A DNA stretch of 64,000 nucleotides from Capra hircus (Eukaryota > Chordata > Mammalia > Artiodactyla > Bovidae). Location of the stretch: contig NC_030824.1 of assembly GCF_001704415.2 (NCBI RefSeq), forward strand, positions 31,615,022-31,679,021, written 5' to 3'. The position numbers and the translations under genes were made by a program. Positions within the stretch are counted from its first letter, which is position 1, and each line of letters opens with the position of its first letter. Below the pieces are notes generated by a model, which was not told the origin of the DNA, did no database searches, and worked only from the letters and a program-made list of their open reading frames with translations. Shown here in pieces: positions 1 to 10,635 of the stretch.

Positions 1-424
1 CACATCTCTTACAGTACATTTTAAAGGTTTACAAGCCTATATGCAGCTAATTATCAGCCGTGCTAGCTCTTTGACTAACTTTGCTTTTTTCTGGTTTAAA
101 CATCCTGGCTTAGGTCCTAGAAATCTCTGGATTTCTTGAAGAATAGCAAAATATCTTTCATGAAGAATGAGAATGTGCTGTGTGCATGCTTATATGTGTA
201 TCTTTTCCGTCCGCAAAACCCAAGGAATTTACTTTTTCCTCCTTAAAACAACCAAAGTATTACCACTTTCTAAGTGTTGATTCTCTGCACTTTAATTGCT
301 GGTTTCCCACACATATAAGCCTAGGCAGAGTTGTTTTTGGCAGTTGTCGATATGGTTGGCATTCACTGGGATTAAGTGAAAAATCCATTGCCTAAAAGAT
401 GACATTTTCAAAAAAGGATGTTCT
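1..424. other. Unassigned single-copy-looking sequence
   Basis: No recognisable repeat, RNA gene or coding signal. Open frames on both strands are short, unrelated to each other and have no family resemblance. It ends at the left target-site copy of the BovB insertion. Confidence 0.4.
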
Positions 425-435
425 AAACCAAATAG
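425..435. repeat. Target-site duplication, left copy (BovB 436-806)
   Basis: AAACCAAATAG occurs here and again at 807-817, directly abutting both ends of the BovB fragment. Confidence 0.85.
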
Positions 436-806
436 AATTGATGCTTTTGAACTGTGGTGTTGGAGAAGACTCTTGAGAGTCCCTGGGACTGCAAGGAGAT
501 CCAACCAGTCCATTCTGAAGGAGATCAGCCCTGGGATTTCTTTGGAGGGAATGATGCTGAAGCTGAAACTCCAGTACTTTGGCCACCTCAGGCTAAGAGT
601 CGACTCTTTGGAAAAGACTCTGATGCCTGGAGGGATTGGGGGCAGAAAGAGAAGGGGACACCAGGGGATGAGATGGCTGGATGGCATCATGGACTCGATG
701 GACGTGAATCTGAGTGAACTCCGGGAGTTAGTGATGGAAAGAGGGGCCTGGCGTGCTGCGATTCATGGGGTCGCAAAGAGTCGGACACGACTGAGCAACT
801 GAACTG
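436..806 (+). mobile_element. BovB LINE, 5'-truncated 3' end
   Basis: This is the 3' terminal part of the BovB (RTE clade) reverse-transcriptase ORF plus the short GAACTGAA tail. Frame +2 from 473 to 802 is open for 109 aa and shows the conserved C-terminal BovB blocks: RRSNQSILKEISPG, LKLKLQYFGHL, DSLEKTLM and WRAAIHGVAKSRTRLS. It is flanked by an exact 11-bp duplication AAACCAAATAG at 425-435 and 807-817. It is therefore a complete, 5'-truncated retrotransposition event. It lacks the palm and catalytic region, so it encodes no active enzyme. Confidence 0.93.
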
Positions 807-817
807 AAACCAAATAG
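807..817. repeat. Target-site duplication, right copy (BovB 436-806)
   Basis: Exact second copy of AAACCAAATAG, directly after the BovB tail. Confidence 0.85.
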
Positions 818-1274
818 GAAACTATATGAAATCAGATTTATTCTCTCTTAAAATTAACTGGAATCCCTGTAAACTGCAGTTTAATCTCAAAGAATATACT
901 TGTAAGGTTATCTCTAAAGCTAATTTTAATATATGCATGGTATTTTAGAGTTCTGAGAAAGTGTCTTTATCTGATTTAAACTGATTATACAGAGCGAAAT
1001 ACCATTGTTTGGACAGTGTGCCAGTTTTCACATTATCAAGATAAATTTTGCACTGAAATGGCATTCCTTGGCCTTCCTGTTGGTTGGCAGCCTCCCCCAC
1101 TCTTACTGTCAGCTCTAAAAACCACTTTGCCTTTTCCCCAAATCCCCTGCTGGGTACAGTCATCTTACTAACTGAGGAACAGCTTTGTTTCTGTCTTTTA
1201 TTTACGACCAGTTCCTTTCCTCGGTTCTCAAAGGGAACCATATATTATTACCAAAATAAATTGTTAGATCTAAA

Positions 1275-1420
1275 AAGGCCCTTGACAATCACCCAGTCCA
1301 GGCTTATTATGTGATAAATGAGGACCAGGGAAGGTAAGAGCCTTGTCCGAGTTCAGAACTTCTTGGTGGCATCAGTGGGAACAGAATCTTTATGTGTCCA
1401 ACTTTAACTTCCCACTAGCT
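1275..1420 (-). repeat. Possible MIR-like ancient SINE remnant
   Basis: The order 'GATAAATGAGGACCAGGGA', then 'AAGAGCCTTGTCCGAGTTCAG', then a serine/aspartate-like run resembles the reverse-oriented MIR core (gaggaaactgaggcccagaga ... cttgcccaaggtcac). It is heavily diverged and could be chance or an L2 end. Confidence 0.35.
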
Positions 1421-2453
1421 TTGCTTTTCCTATTCTTTTCTCTTTGATAGGCTATAAAAATGCAGACAGATTTGGTATGATAAACTCCTGATAGATTGGA
1501 TGGGTCATTTTAAAGCAACAAGGCTAAAATCCTCAGAAAGCCCCAAAGTATCCATTGGCAGCAATCTTCAAATATTTCTTTGAATTTGATAAATTGCATT
1601 CTTCTGTTTTAGCGGATTCTGTGGCTCATGTGATTTCTGCATCATATTTCACTGAGGGCTCCCCCTTGAATCTGACCCTTGCGCTGCACACTGCGGGGTT
1701 GAGGGTGTTAGATCTGGTGGGTGGAACTGCCAGGAGGATATTCAAGTAAGAGATTAAGGAGCATTTTGGAAATGAAAGGAATCTCTGCTACTGAATGAAG
1801 AGGGGTAAAATATAGAAGCTGTCTTGATAGACAGTCTCACTGAGGAATGAATGGGGATTAAAATATGGGTGAGCCGTGCTGAGAACAGCCAGGGTTCTCT
1901 CAGTAATAGTCATCCTCTGGCCATGCCACAAGAAGTAATCCAAAGGAGAGGGGGTTAAATAAAAGTAAAAAAGAAATTACATCAGAAAAAGCTATTTTAA
2001 CTGAAATCTCTGTAAGACATTTTGGTGTATAAATCAGCATCTTTTCCGAACGTATGTTAAGATAGGAATGCACAGAAAAGCACAAGAAATTCAGTCTTTT
2101 AGCTTCCATGCAGAATTCTGCCTTGTTTAAATCTCTGGTGGCCTTTTGGTAACTCACAGCTCTGATGTCAGTGGTATCTGTTCCTTACTTTTCCCCTGGA
2201 ACAGACCCCAAACACTTAACAAAGCTCTTGTGTGAGAAAGATGACAGATGGCTTTAAGAACATGGGCATTGTTTGGGTGAGAGGCTGGACAACTTTTGGA
2301 AGAGGGACTTTTCTGGAAGAGCTGGGCAAAAACAATTGTGCTTTGATGTCTCTCTTAGAGAATGAGCCACAAAAGGAAGGAGGAGAAATCTCTCCTCTTT
2401 GCCACCCACTGCCACTCAAGTTTTGCATTGGGAAGGGCCCCATGCTGCCAAAG
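1421..2453. other. Unassigned sequence
   Basis: About 1 kb in which I see no repeat family and no credible ORF. Reading frames of 64-85 codons here are unremarkable for mammalian intergenic DNA. Confidence 0.4.
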
Positions 2454-2634
2454 GGGGCTTCCCCGGTGGCTCAGCAGTAAAGAATATGCTGCAGTGCAGG
2501 CAATTCAGGAGACTCAAGTTCTGTCCCTGTGTTGGGATGATCCCCTGGAAGAGGGCATGGCAACCCACTCTAGTATTCTTGCCTGGAAAATGGCATGGAC
2601 AGAGAAGCCTAGAGGCAAACATGACTGAGCACAG
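2454..2634 (+). mobile_element. Bov-tA SINE
   Basis: This ruminant SINE has the full order of parts: tRNA-like head (GGCTTCCCCGGTGGCTCAGC, then GTAAAGAAT), box-B-like region, CCCCTGGAAGAGGGCATGG, AACCCACTCTAGTATTCTTG and an ATGACTGAGCA end. It is diverged, with small deletions in the 3' half. Translations across it are meaningless. Confidence 0.88.
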
Positions 2635-2639
2635 CACAG

Positions 2640-3061
2640 AGAATAGTAATGCCGTCAGTGGTGGGGATGCCCAGCCTTGCTTACTGGAAAATAATAGTCG
2701 TGCCTGGTGGACAGCATGGGAATTGCAGGGCAGACTGGCTAAGCAAGAGGTGTCTTTGGGACCTATTCACAGTTGAGGTAGGTAGCATCTTGCCCAGAGG
2801 AGATGCCCTTAAGAAGATGTGGTCTTAATACCTGAGGATGCTCATTAGAGTCTCTGCAAAAAGTTGGGACACATTTCATGGGACTCTTGGGAAGAAAAGC
2901 TCAGAAGCTGCTAAGAGTCTCTGTGAGTGGGTAAAGGGAGGATAGAAACTTGAGTTATGTTTGCTCTCTACTTCTCAGGTCTTCTGATCCTACTTGCTCT
3001 GAGATTAGAAACATCTATTTACTTGCGATTTCAAAGTTATAAATTAAAGAACATTTCCATG
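2640..3061. other. Unassigned sequence
   Basis: Gap between the Bov-tA SINE and the L1 tail. No feature recognised. Confidence 0.4.
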
Positions 3062-3318
3062 GAACAGATTTGTGGTTGTCAAGATGGAAGGGATTGGGGG
3101 ATAGAAGGATTGTGAGTCTGGGATGAGCAGATGCAAATTATTTTACACAGAATGGATAAATAACAAAGTCCTACTGAATAGCACAGGGAATTATATTCAA
3201 TATTCTGTGATAAATCATAATAGAAACAAATATTTAAAAAATATATGTATATGTACAACTGAATCACTTTGCTGTACAGCAGAAACTAACACAACATTGT
3301 AAATCAACTACCATAATG
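3062..3318 (+). mobile_element. L1 LINE 3'UTR fragment
   Basis: The distinctive L1 3'UTR text is present in sense: AACAAAGTCCTACTGAATAG, CACAGGGAATTATATTCAAT, TTGCTGTACAGCAGAAACTA and ACATTGTAAATCAACTAC, followed by A-rich sequence. No ORF2 portion is attached, so the copy is strongly 5'-truncated. Confidence 0.85.
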
Positions 3319-4120
3319 AAAAAAGAACACTGCTATGAATACTAGCATTATCATGAATGATTGCAATATATTATTATTATTTTCTTAATTCTCCTAAAAT
3401 AATATCCTCTGAATGAATAAATCACATGTTAAATGCTCTGTACCTCACACTGGAATCTTACAGAGTTTATTTATCTTGTCTTTTATAGCTTTGCACATCT
3501 AGGTTTTAAAGGAAAATTTCAGTTTTTGAATTTTCAGTTGCCTCTTTGCTGCAGTGACAAGCAGCAAAAGAACCCTGAGAGGAACAGAAAGGCTTCATCA
3601 GCATACTTTTTAGTATCTGTGTCAAACTTTCCTTAAGATCTCATGTCCTTGGTCAAACCGGGTCTCCAGATGGCACTGTTGTTAGAAAGACCTAAGCAAA
3701 TAGATGACCCAAATATATTTTTACATTTGTGCTTCAGTTTATAAATCACTTGTTTCCCTTTTGAAATGTTTTTCAGGTCATAGCAGCTTTAAGATCCCTC
3801 TTCAGCAGTTACTTGCCATTCTTGCCCTATTCTTCCTATTTTCTGTGTATTAGATACTTTTTCAGTCTGGAATTTATAGTTCCCAGTGCAATGCAAAGAC
3901 TTTGTTGAGAATCCACTTTTCCTTCCCTGGTAAAGTTGTTTTTGGTGACAATGAAAGCACTTAACTATTTTGTTTTACGGAATTTTTAATCAACAAAATT
4001 GCTGTAATTGACAAAATCACATATCTCTGTGGACCCACAATAGTGTGTCTTTAAAAAAAAATTCTCTAAGAACATTTAATGTTAGACATACCCTCTTTAC
4101 AGATTTTTATTTTTAAAATT
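3319..4120. other. Unassigned sequence
   Basis: AT-rich, with no recognised repeat. A 67-codon frame at 3433-3636 has no family features. Confidence 0.35.
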
Positions 4121-4448
4121 TTAGCTAATGAGGCTTTTAAAATTTTATATTGGTGTGTAGCTGGTTTGCAATGTTGTGTTGATTTCAGGTGTACAGCAAA
4201 GAGATCCGGTTATACATATATAAATGTATTCTTTTTCAGATTCTTTTCTTTTATAGATTATTACAGAATATTGTGGCTAGTTCCCTGTGCTATATAGCAG
4301 GTCCTTGTTGGTTATCTATTTTATACATATGTGTGTATATGTTAATCCTAAACTCTTAATTTATCCCCTTCCTGTTCCCCTTTGGTAACCACAAATTTGT
4401 TTTCTTTGTCTGTGGGTCTATTTCTGATTTGTATATAAATTCATGTAT

Positions 4449-4571
4449 GTCTTTTTTTTTTTTTTCCACGCAGCAGGCATTTTGGGATCTTAGTCCCTTG
4501 ACCAGGGATCAAATCTGGGTTCCCTCAGTTTTAGTGCCAACTCCAAGCCATTGGACCACCAGGGAATTCCC
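4449..4571 (-). mobile_element. CHR-type tRNA-derived SINE
   Basis: Starts with a 14-T run (the reverse-complemented A tail) and ends with ACCACCAGGGAATTCCC, the reverse of the GGGAATTCCCTGGTGGTCC head of the cetartiodactyl CHR SINE. Internal GACCAGGGATCAAATCTGGG corresponds to the tRNA-like B box. It sits inside the older minus-strand L1. Confidence 0.85.
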
Positions 4572-4870
4572 TATTATGTATTTGTTTTAGATTCTGAACA
4601 TAAGCAACATCCTATGATGTTTGCCTCTCTCGGTCTTACTTCACTTAGCATAATAGTCTCCAGGCCCTCCAGGTTGCTGCAAATGGCATTGCTTCATTCT
4701 TTCCAAGGACTGAGTAATATTCCATTGCTTATATACGCCACGCCTTCTTTAACCATTCCTCTATTGATGGACATTCTAGATGCTTCCATGTCCTGGCTAT
4801 TGTAAACAGTGGTGCAGTAAACACTGAAGTGCATGTATCTTTTCAAATTACAGTTTTCTCCAGATATATT

Positions 4871-4990
4871 GGGGCTTCCTCGATAGCTCTGCTGGTATAG
4901 AATCTGCCTGAAATGCAGGAGGCCCCAGTTTAACTCCTGGGTTGGGAAGATCTGCTGGAGAAGGGATAGTATACCCATTCCAGTATTCTT
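4871..4990 (+). mobile_element. Bov-tA SINE, 3'-interrupted
   Basis: Diverged head and middle of Bov-tA (GGGGCTTCCTCGATAGCTCT to CATTCCAGTATTCTT). The 3' third is missing because a second Bov-tA begins exactly after CAGTATTCTT. The pair is a head-to-tail dimer inside the L1. Confidence 0.82.
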
Positions 4991-5183
4991 GGGCTTCCCC
5001 TGTGGCTCAGCTGGTAAAGAATCCACCTGCAATGCAGGAGACCTGGGTTCGATCCTTGGGTTGGGAAGATCCCCGGGAGAAGGGATGGTTACCCACTCCA
5101 GTATTCTGGCCTGGAGAATTCCATGATTGTATAGTCCATGGGGTCACAAAGAGTAGGACACAACTGAGTGACTTTCCCTTTCA
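4991..5183 (+). mobile_element. Bov-tA SINE, full length
   Basis: Well-preserved copy: GGGCTTCCCCTGTGGCTCAG, CTGCAATGCAGGAGACCTGG, GTTCGATCCTTGGGTTGGGA (intact B-box-like GTTCGATCC), CATGGGGTCACAAAGAG and CAACTGAGTGACTTTC. It is less diverged than its left neighbour, so it is the younger of the two. Confidence 0.92.
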
Positions 5184-5307
5184 CCAGACATATGCCCAGG
5201 AGTGGGACTGTTGGATTATACGGTAGCTCTGCTTTTAATTTTTTAAGGAACCTCCATACTATTCTTCACAGTAGCTGTACCCATTTACATTCCCATCAGT
5301 ACTCAAA

Positions 5308-5618
5308 CTGGTTACAGATTTTTAAAAAATATAAATCTATTTATTTGAATTGGAGGTTAATTACTTTACAATATTGTATTGGTTTTGCCATACATCAACA
5401 TGAATCCATCACAAGTATACACATGTTCCCCATCCTGAACCCCCCTCCCTCCTCCCTCCCCGTACCATCCCTCTGGGTCGTCTCAGTGCACCAGCCCCAA
5501 GCATCCAATATCATGCATTGAATCTGGGCGGGCGATTCATTTCATATATGACATTATGCATGGTTCAATGCCATTCTCCCAAATCATCCCACCCTTGCCC
5601 TCTCCCACAATACAAGTG
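5308..5618 (-). mobile_element. Artiodactyl L1 3'UTR
   Basis: Reverse-oriented 3'UTR of the ruminant L1 type: TTGAATTGGAGGTTAATTAC, ATTGTATTGGTTTTGCCATA, CCTCCCTCCTCCCTCCCCGT and AAGCATCCAATATCATGCAT. It abuts the older L1 on the left and is cut on the right by a BovB. Confidence 0.85.
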
Positions 5619-6030
5619 TGTTCATTTCAGTTCAGTCATTCAGTCATTCATTCATGTCCGACTCTTTGTGATCCCATGGACTACAACATGCCAGGCCTCC
5701 CTGTCTATCACCAACTCTAAGAGTTTACTCAAACTCATGTCCATTGAGTCGGTGATGCCATCCAACCACCTCATCCTCTGTCATCCCCTTCTCCTCCCCG
5801 CCTTCGATTTTTCCCAGCACCAGGGTCTTTTCAAATGAGTCAGTTCTTTGCCTCAGGTGGCCAAAGTATTGGAACTTCAGATTCAGCATCAATCCTTCCA
5901 ATGAATTTTCAGGACTGATTTCCTTTAGGATGAACTGGTTGGATCTCCTTGCAGTCCAAAGGACTCTCAAGAGTCTTTTCCAACACCGCAGTTCAAAAAC
6001 ATCAATTCTTCAGTGCTTAGCTTTATAGTG
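5619..6030 (-). mobile_element. BovB LINE, 3' fragment
   Basis: Starts with the reverse BovB 3' end (TTCAGTTCAGTCATTCAGTC, then GTCCGACTCTTTGTGATCCC) and runs to CAATTCTTCAGTGCTTAGC. The 81-codon minus frame at 5725-5970 keeps the BovB C-terminal pattern (RVLWTARRSNQFILKEISPE, FQYFGHLRQR). It is 5'-truncated before the RT palm. Confidence 0.9.
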
Positions 6031-7100
6031 TGTTACCTATGGGCATAATCTTGAACAGCAAGTCTGTAAATAGACTGTGTTTGTATTTCAGAGTATTTCT
6101 GAATTCTCCAGGAGCCTCCTTTTTGTAGCATATAAAAAAGCTATATTTTTCAATAGCCTTTGCAAACATCCAGATGATAAGCAGAAGTAGGCACTTTTGA
6201 GAAAGTTAGCCAAACATTGTGTGCTTCCTTTCCATGCAGATGATTGTATACCTCTGTTCTAGGACTTACTTCTTTGGGTCAGGGTAAGCATTGTGAGGAC
6301 AAGGGGGCAAGTGTTTTCTGGTGTACACTAATTTGCAGAATTTATTCATTCCTGTTTCTTACAAATAGCATCTCATTAGCATGACAAATACAAAGCCTCA
6401 TGGCATATTCTTAGTTGGATAAGTGATTCAGACAGTTTCATTAATAAACGATCTCAGAGTGTTGCTAGGTTCTGCCTCCAATCCACCTGCCCTGGTTCTA
6501 AACCCATGCCACTGTATCTCAGCCTCTTCAACAGCAATTTTGTGTTAAGGCTTTGGTGGAAGGTCTCCTGGAGGCCCCAGTGAAATGCGCACACTGCCTG
6601 GGAGGAACAGGAAGCCTGTTTCATTACCATAGACTGGCAAGCTGCCAGCTTCAGTCACTTTATATCTACTCACTGAGTTCCTTTTCTGTGCAAGGCTGTG
6701 TAGTCAAATGCGGAGAGAGGTGGCTCCCCGAGGGCATGGTGAGTTGTTAATATTCGATGGTCACAAAGGAAAAAAAAATATGAAGCAGGATGCCCCAAGG
6801 CCCAGAGATACCTTGACAGATTGCTGCAGTGGGGCTCACTCATAGAGCAGTGTGTATGAGTGGGGAGTAGAGGGTGATTGTAAATAATACTGAAATGGAG
6901 GCAATGGCATTTTTCTTTTCCTTTTTTTCAGGATTTTAATTTTGTATTAGAGTTCAGAAGGCATAAAGTATGTAGGATATAGTACATTTACTTACACATG
7001 TTCATACATAGACTGTCCACAAGCCTAAAAGTTCCGATAACTATTTGTTGAATGGATAGAAAGATTCTAGAAAAATGCCATCCTGGCCTGGTGCTCTGTG
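6031..7100. other. Unassigned sequence
   Basis: About 1 kb without a named repeat. The 65-codon plus frame at 6553-6750 shows nothing recognisable. Confidence 0.35.
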
Positions 7101-7668
7101 ATGACATTTGTGTAGTCTTTCTATTCATTCAACACATAGTTATCAGAACTTTGAGGCTTGTGGACAATCTGTAAACATAAGAACAGGTAAATGAATAAGG
7201 GCAGATAAAAGGAACAGAGAAAAAGACAGTGAGGTGGGAAGATGGGCAGTGGTAGGTGACAGGCTGTGCGTGCTGGGCTAGGTGGTGGTTGCTATTTTCT
7301 TTAAACAGGGCAAGTGAGGCTAGATGGAAGTAAGGGACCAAGCTTGCAGCTGTGGGAGGGAGCAGATGGAGCATTCAGAATCAGAACCACAAGTTCAGTG
7401 ATCAGTGGCAAGAAAGCACTTGGTGTGTCCAAGGAAGAGGAAGGAGGCCAGTTGTGGGGAGCTAGGAGGAGAATTTAGGAGAGGGAGTTAGAGAGGAAGG
7501 AGGTGGGGGGCACATACAGAGAGCCTGGAGACCTAGTATAGACTTGGGATTTTATGCTGAATAAGCTGTCAAGAAGCAACATTAGAACTAGACATGGAAA
7601 AACAGACTGGTTCCAAATCGGGAAAGGAGTACATCAAGGCTATATATTGTCACTCTGCTTATTTAACT

Positions 7669-7684
7669 TATACGCAGAGTACAT
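7669..7684. repeat. Target-site duplication, left copy (Bov-tA in BovB)
   Basis: TATACGCAGAGTACAT here matches TATATGCAGAGTACAT at 7910-7925 with one mismatch. The sequence belongs to the BovB RT region. Confidence 0.85.
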
Positions 7685-7909
7685 GCGTGTGCATGCTAAG
7701 TCACTTCAGTTGTGTTTAACTCTTTGGGTCCCTGTGGACTACAGCCTGACAGGCTTTTCTGTCCACGGGATTCTCCAGGCAAGGACACTAAAGTTATTGC
7801 ATGCCCTCCTCCAGGGGATCTTCCCAACCTAGGGATTGAACTGGGGTCTCTTACATCTGCTGCCTTGGCAGGCGGGTTCTTTACCACCTGTGCCACCTGG
7901 GAAGCCCCC
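7685..7909 (-). mobile_element. Bov-tA SINE nested in BovB
   Basis: Reverse-oriented: GCATGCTAAGTCACTTCAGT at left and CACCTGGGAAGCCCCC at right, the reverse of the GGCTTCCCAGGTGG head. Bracketed by a 16-bp duplication of BovB sequence. Confidence 0.92.
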
Positions 7910-7925
7910 TATATGCAGAGTACAT
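7910..7925. repeat. Target-site duplication, right copy (Bov-tA in BovB)
   Basis: TATATGCAGAGTACAT, the second copy of the 16-bp duplication. Confidence 0.85.
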
Positions 7926-9838
7926 CACAAGAAATGCTGGGCTGGATGAAACACAAGCTGGAATCAAGATTGCTGGGAGAAATATCAGTAACCTCAGACA
8001 CTCAGATGACACCACCCTTATGGCAGAAAGTGAAGAACTAAAGAGCCTCATGATGAAAGTGAAAGAGGAGAGTGAAAAAGTTGGCTTAAAGCTCAACATT
8101 CTGAAAACTAAGATCATGGCATCCGGTCTCATCACTTCATGGGAAATAGATGGGCAAACAGTGGAAACAGTGACAGACTTTATTTTTGGGGCTCCGAAAT
8201 CACAGCAGATGGTGACTGCAGCCATGAAATTAAAAGAAGCTTGCTCCTTGGAAGAAAAGCTATGACCAAGTTAGACAGCATATTTAAAAGCAGAGACATT
8301 ACTTTGCCAACAAAGGTCCATCTAGTCAAAGCTATGGTCTTTCCAGTAGTCTTGTATGGATGTGAGAGTTGAACTACAAAGAAAATTGAGCGCCAAAGAA
8401 TTGATGCCTTTGAGCTGTGGGGTTGGAGAAGACTCTTGAGCGACCCTTGGACTGCAAGGAGATCCAACCAGTACCTCCTAAAGGAAATAAGTTCTGAATA
8501 TTCATTGGAAGGACTGATGCTGAAGTTAAAACTCCAATACTTTGGCTACCTGATGTGAAGAACTGACTCATTGGAAAAGACCCTGATATTGGGAAAGATT
8601 GAAGGTGGGATGAGAAGGAGATGACAGAGAATGAGATGGTTGGATGGCATCACCGATGTGATGGACATGAGTTTGAGTAGGCTCTGGGAATTGGGGATGG
8701 ACAGGGAAACCTGGCGTGCTGCAGTCCATGGGGTCGCAGAAAGTCGAACACGACTGAGTGACTGACCTGAACGCAACTGAGCTGGTCATTCACTGGAGGA
8801 TGTTCAGCTGGTGAATGATAGCACTGGACATATTTTAAAAGAATACACTGGCTGCTGTGTTGAGATTAGACTAGATTATGTTCAAGGACAGAAGCAGGAA
8901 GATGGAAAGTATTACAAAAATCTAAGAGAGGAATGATTGCAGCTTTGATCTGAGTAGTCTTGTTGGAGGAAGTGATTAGAGGTCAGCTTTGGGATTTTTG
9001 TTTGAAGGTAGGATTTGCTGTTCTTTACTTTGGACATTACATGTCAGTACTTTTTTTCTTTGAAGATGAAGGTGTGTGGGGTGGGCTCTGAGCAGAGAGA
9101 ATATCCCTGGGCTTCCTTTAGCCAGAAATTAGGAATCTAAACTCAACGCTTACAGTAATGTGGTCCTGGAGCTGTGTGTAAAATATCCAGAAACTGAAAT
9201 TCCCTCCTCCATGACTGCAGTCTATTCTGGGGAGTCCACTCTGACAGGGTATATTTAGGAGCCATGAGCTGTTCTGAAGAGCCCCTTGTTAACAAAAGCA
9301 AGATCCAGGTAGGGTTAAAGCATCCATGTTGGATATTGTGCATGCTACATTTTCCTTTAGTTCCAACACAGTTTAAGAATTCAACGTCTTCTCTAATCTT
9401 TTGGGAGTTATAGTGGTTAATTTCATCAGTCAACTTGGCTGGGCCATGGGGTGGCCAGATGAAACATTATTTCCGGGGTGACTGTGAAGAGGTTTCTGGA
9501 AAGATTAGCATTTAAATTGGTGGCTCAGTAAAGTAAAGGGCCTCCTCAGTGTGGGTGGGCATCATCCAATCTCTGGAGGGCCTGCATAGAACACAGAGTG
9601 GTAGGAGGGAGGGCTTGGTCCCTTCCTGCCTATCTTTTTGAGCTGGGACATCAGAATTCCCCTGCCTTGGCCCGAGGTTTATTCCACTGGTTTCTGGTCC
9701 TCAGATCTTGAGACTCAGACTAGAGTTATACCTTGGACTTTCCTGGATCTCCAGCTTGCAGATGGCAGATTAAGGGGCTTCATGGCTTCCATAGCCATGT
9801 GCTCCAAGTCCTCAAAATAAATCTCTCTCTCTCCCTGA

Positions 9839-9847
9839 GAAGCAATA
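9839..9847. repeat. Target-site duplication, left copy (BOV-A2)
   Basis: GAAGCAATA, repeated exactly at 10128-10136 on the other side of the BOV-A2. Confidence 0.8.
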
Positions 9848-10127
9848 TGCTGCTGCTGCTGCTGCTAAGTCGCTTCAGTCGTGTCTGACTCTGTGCAACC
9901 CCATAGAAGGCAGCCCACCAGGCTTCCCCGTCCCTGGGATCCTCCAGGCAAGAACACCACAGTGGGTTGCCGTTTCCTTCTCCAATGCACGAAAGTGAAA
10001 AGTGAAAATGAAGTCACTCAGTCATGTCCGACTCCTAGCAACCCTATGGACTGCAGCCTACCAGGCTCCTCTGTCTATGGGATTTTCCAGGCAAGAGTAC
10101 TGGAGTGGGTTGCCATTGCCTTCTCGG
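9848..10127 (+). mobile_element. BOV-A2 SINE with (GCT)n head
   Basis: Begins with six TGC/GCT units, the microsatellite that heads BOV-A2. Two BOV-A monomers follow: GTCTGACTCTGTGCAACCCC to CTTCTCCAATGCACGAAAGT, then GTCCGACTCCTAGCAACCCT to GCCATTGCCTTCTC. They are joined by the GTGAAAAGTGAAAATGAAG linker. Flanked by exact 9-bp duplications, so this is a complete insertion. Confidence 0.95.
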
Positions 10128-10136
10128 GAAGCAATA
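10128..10136. repeat. Target-site duplication, right copy (BOV-A2)
   Basis: Second exact GAAGCAATA. Confidence 0.8.
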
Positions 10137-10635
10137 AGCTATTGGTTCTATTTCCCTGGAGAACTCTGACTAATATAAGAATCCTTTAAGCTGGAGGAGA
10201 TTTCTAGTTGAAGACAGAGTCATTTGAAAGTCAAGAGGGATTCTTAAATAAATTTTAAAGGCAGTCAGAGCTACCTTTGATCCGACTTCACTTTCAGGGG
10301 TTTCTTTCTGTCTGTAGGTATCTTTTTCAAGTATGTGTTCTATCACATTCACATTTATCTTAGCCCTACCTAGCTGCAATTCCTGGCTAAAATATTTACT
10401 CATTATTTACTCTATTTAACAGACATCAAACATCAGACATCAAAATCTTATTTGACCTGCAGAAAATTTCCAGAAGTGAAGCTTTGTGACTGATGGTAAC
10501 ACAGTAATTTTTATTTTGGGTGGGCGGCAGATACCTCTGCCCTGTGCCCACAAATCATATATATTTTTTGCAATCATTTATTGCAAGTGAGATGCATGGT
10601 TCTGCTGAGCACAGATGCTAAATCCAAAGGGCCAT

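Larger units (their letters stand above)
4125..5305 (-). mobile_element. L1 LINE 3'UTR and ORF2 end, interrupted
   Basis: Reverse-oriented L1. Its pieces are 4125-4448, 4572-4870 and 5186-5305. Diagnostic text includes AGTTCCCTGTGCTATATAGC, CAGGTCCTTGTTGGTTATCT and the CATTCCTCTATTGATGGACA block. A CHR SINE and a Bov-tA pair interrupt it. Continuity across the insertions shows the L1 was there first. Confidence 0.8.
7566..8772 (+). mobile_element. BovB LINE, RT domain to 3' end, split by Bov-tA
   Basis: Sense BovB from the RT fingers (TGTCAAGAAGCAACATTAGA, GACTGGTTCCAAATCGGGAA) to the 3' tail. A SINE interrupts it at 7685-7909. The catalytic YADD motif is degraded: at the corresponding site (around 7999-8012) the frame reads HSDD. 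The following frames give ESEELKSLMMKVKEESEK and LKLNILKTKIMASG, then frameshifts and a stop at 8370. It is a dead copy. Confidence 0.92.
7101..9010 (+). repeat. Old mammal-wide repeat (unclassified), split by BovB
   Basis: The purine-rich text at 7170-7565 and 8773-9010 (for example CACTGGCTGCTGTGTTGAGA, AGGTAGGATTTGCTG) resembles an old interspersed family seen across mammals. I cannot name the family with confidence. A related copy lies at 16330-16640. The BovB at 7566-8772 separates the two halves. Confidence 0.35.
9413..10178 (+). repeat. Old mammal-wide repeat, split by BOV-A2
   Basis: Pieces 9413-9838 and 10137-10178. Recognisable text is AATTTCATCAGTCAACTTGG, GTGGGTGGGCATCATCCAAT, CTCCAGCTTGCAGATGGCAG, AATAAATCTCTCTCTCTC and, after the SINE, CTATTGGTTCTATTTCCCTG and GAACTCTGACTAATAT. 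This family occurs in many placental genomes. I do not assign its class with confidence, but the end structure with AATAAA suggests an old retroelement 3' end. Confidence 0.6.

Noticed and set aside
2399..2776. 125-codon frame over 2399-2776
   Set aside because: It runs through a Bov-tA SINE; the residues are SINE translation.
4991..5183. Intact tRNA gene from the GTTCGATCC box in the SINE
   Set aside because: The B-box-like element is that of the tRNA-derived SINE head; no cloverleaf with acceptor stem pairing is present.
9413..10178. Assignment of the old repeat as a DNA transposon
   Set aside because: The two ends are not inverted copies of each other, and an AATAAA near one end points to a retroelement instead; left unclassified.
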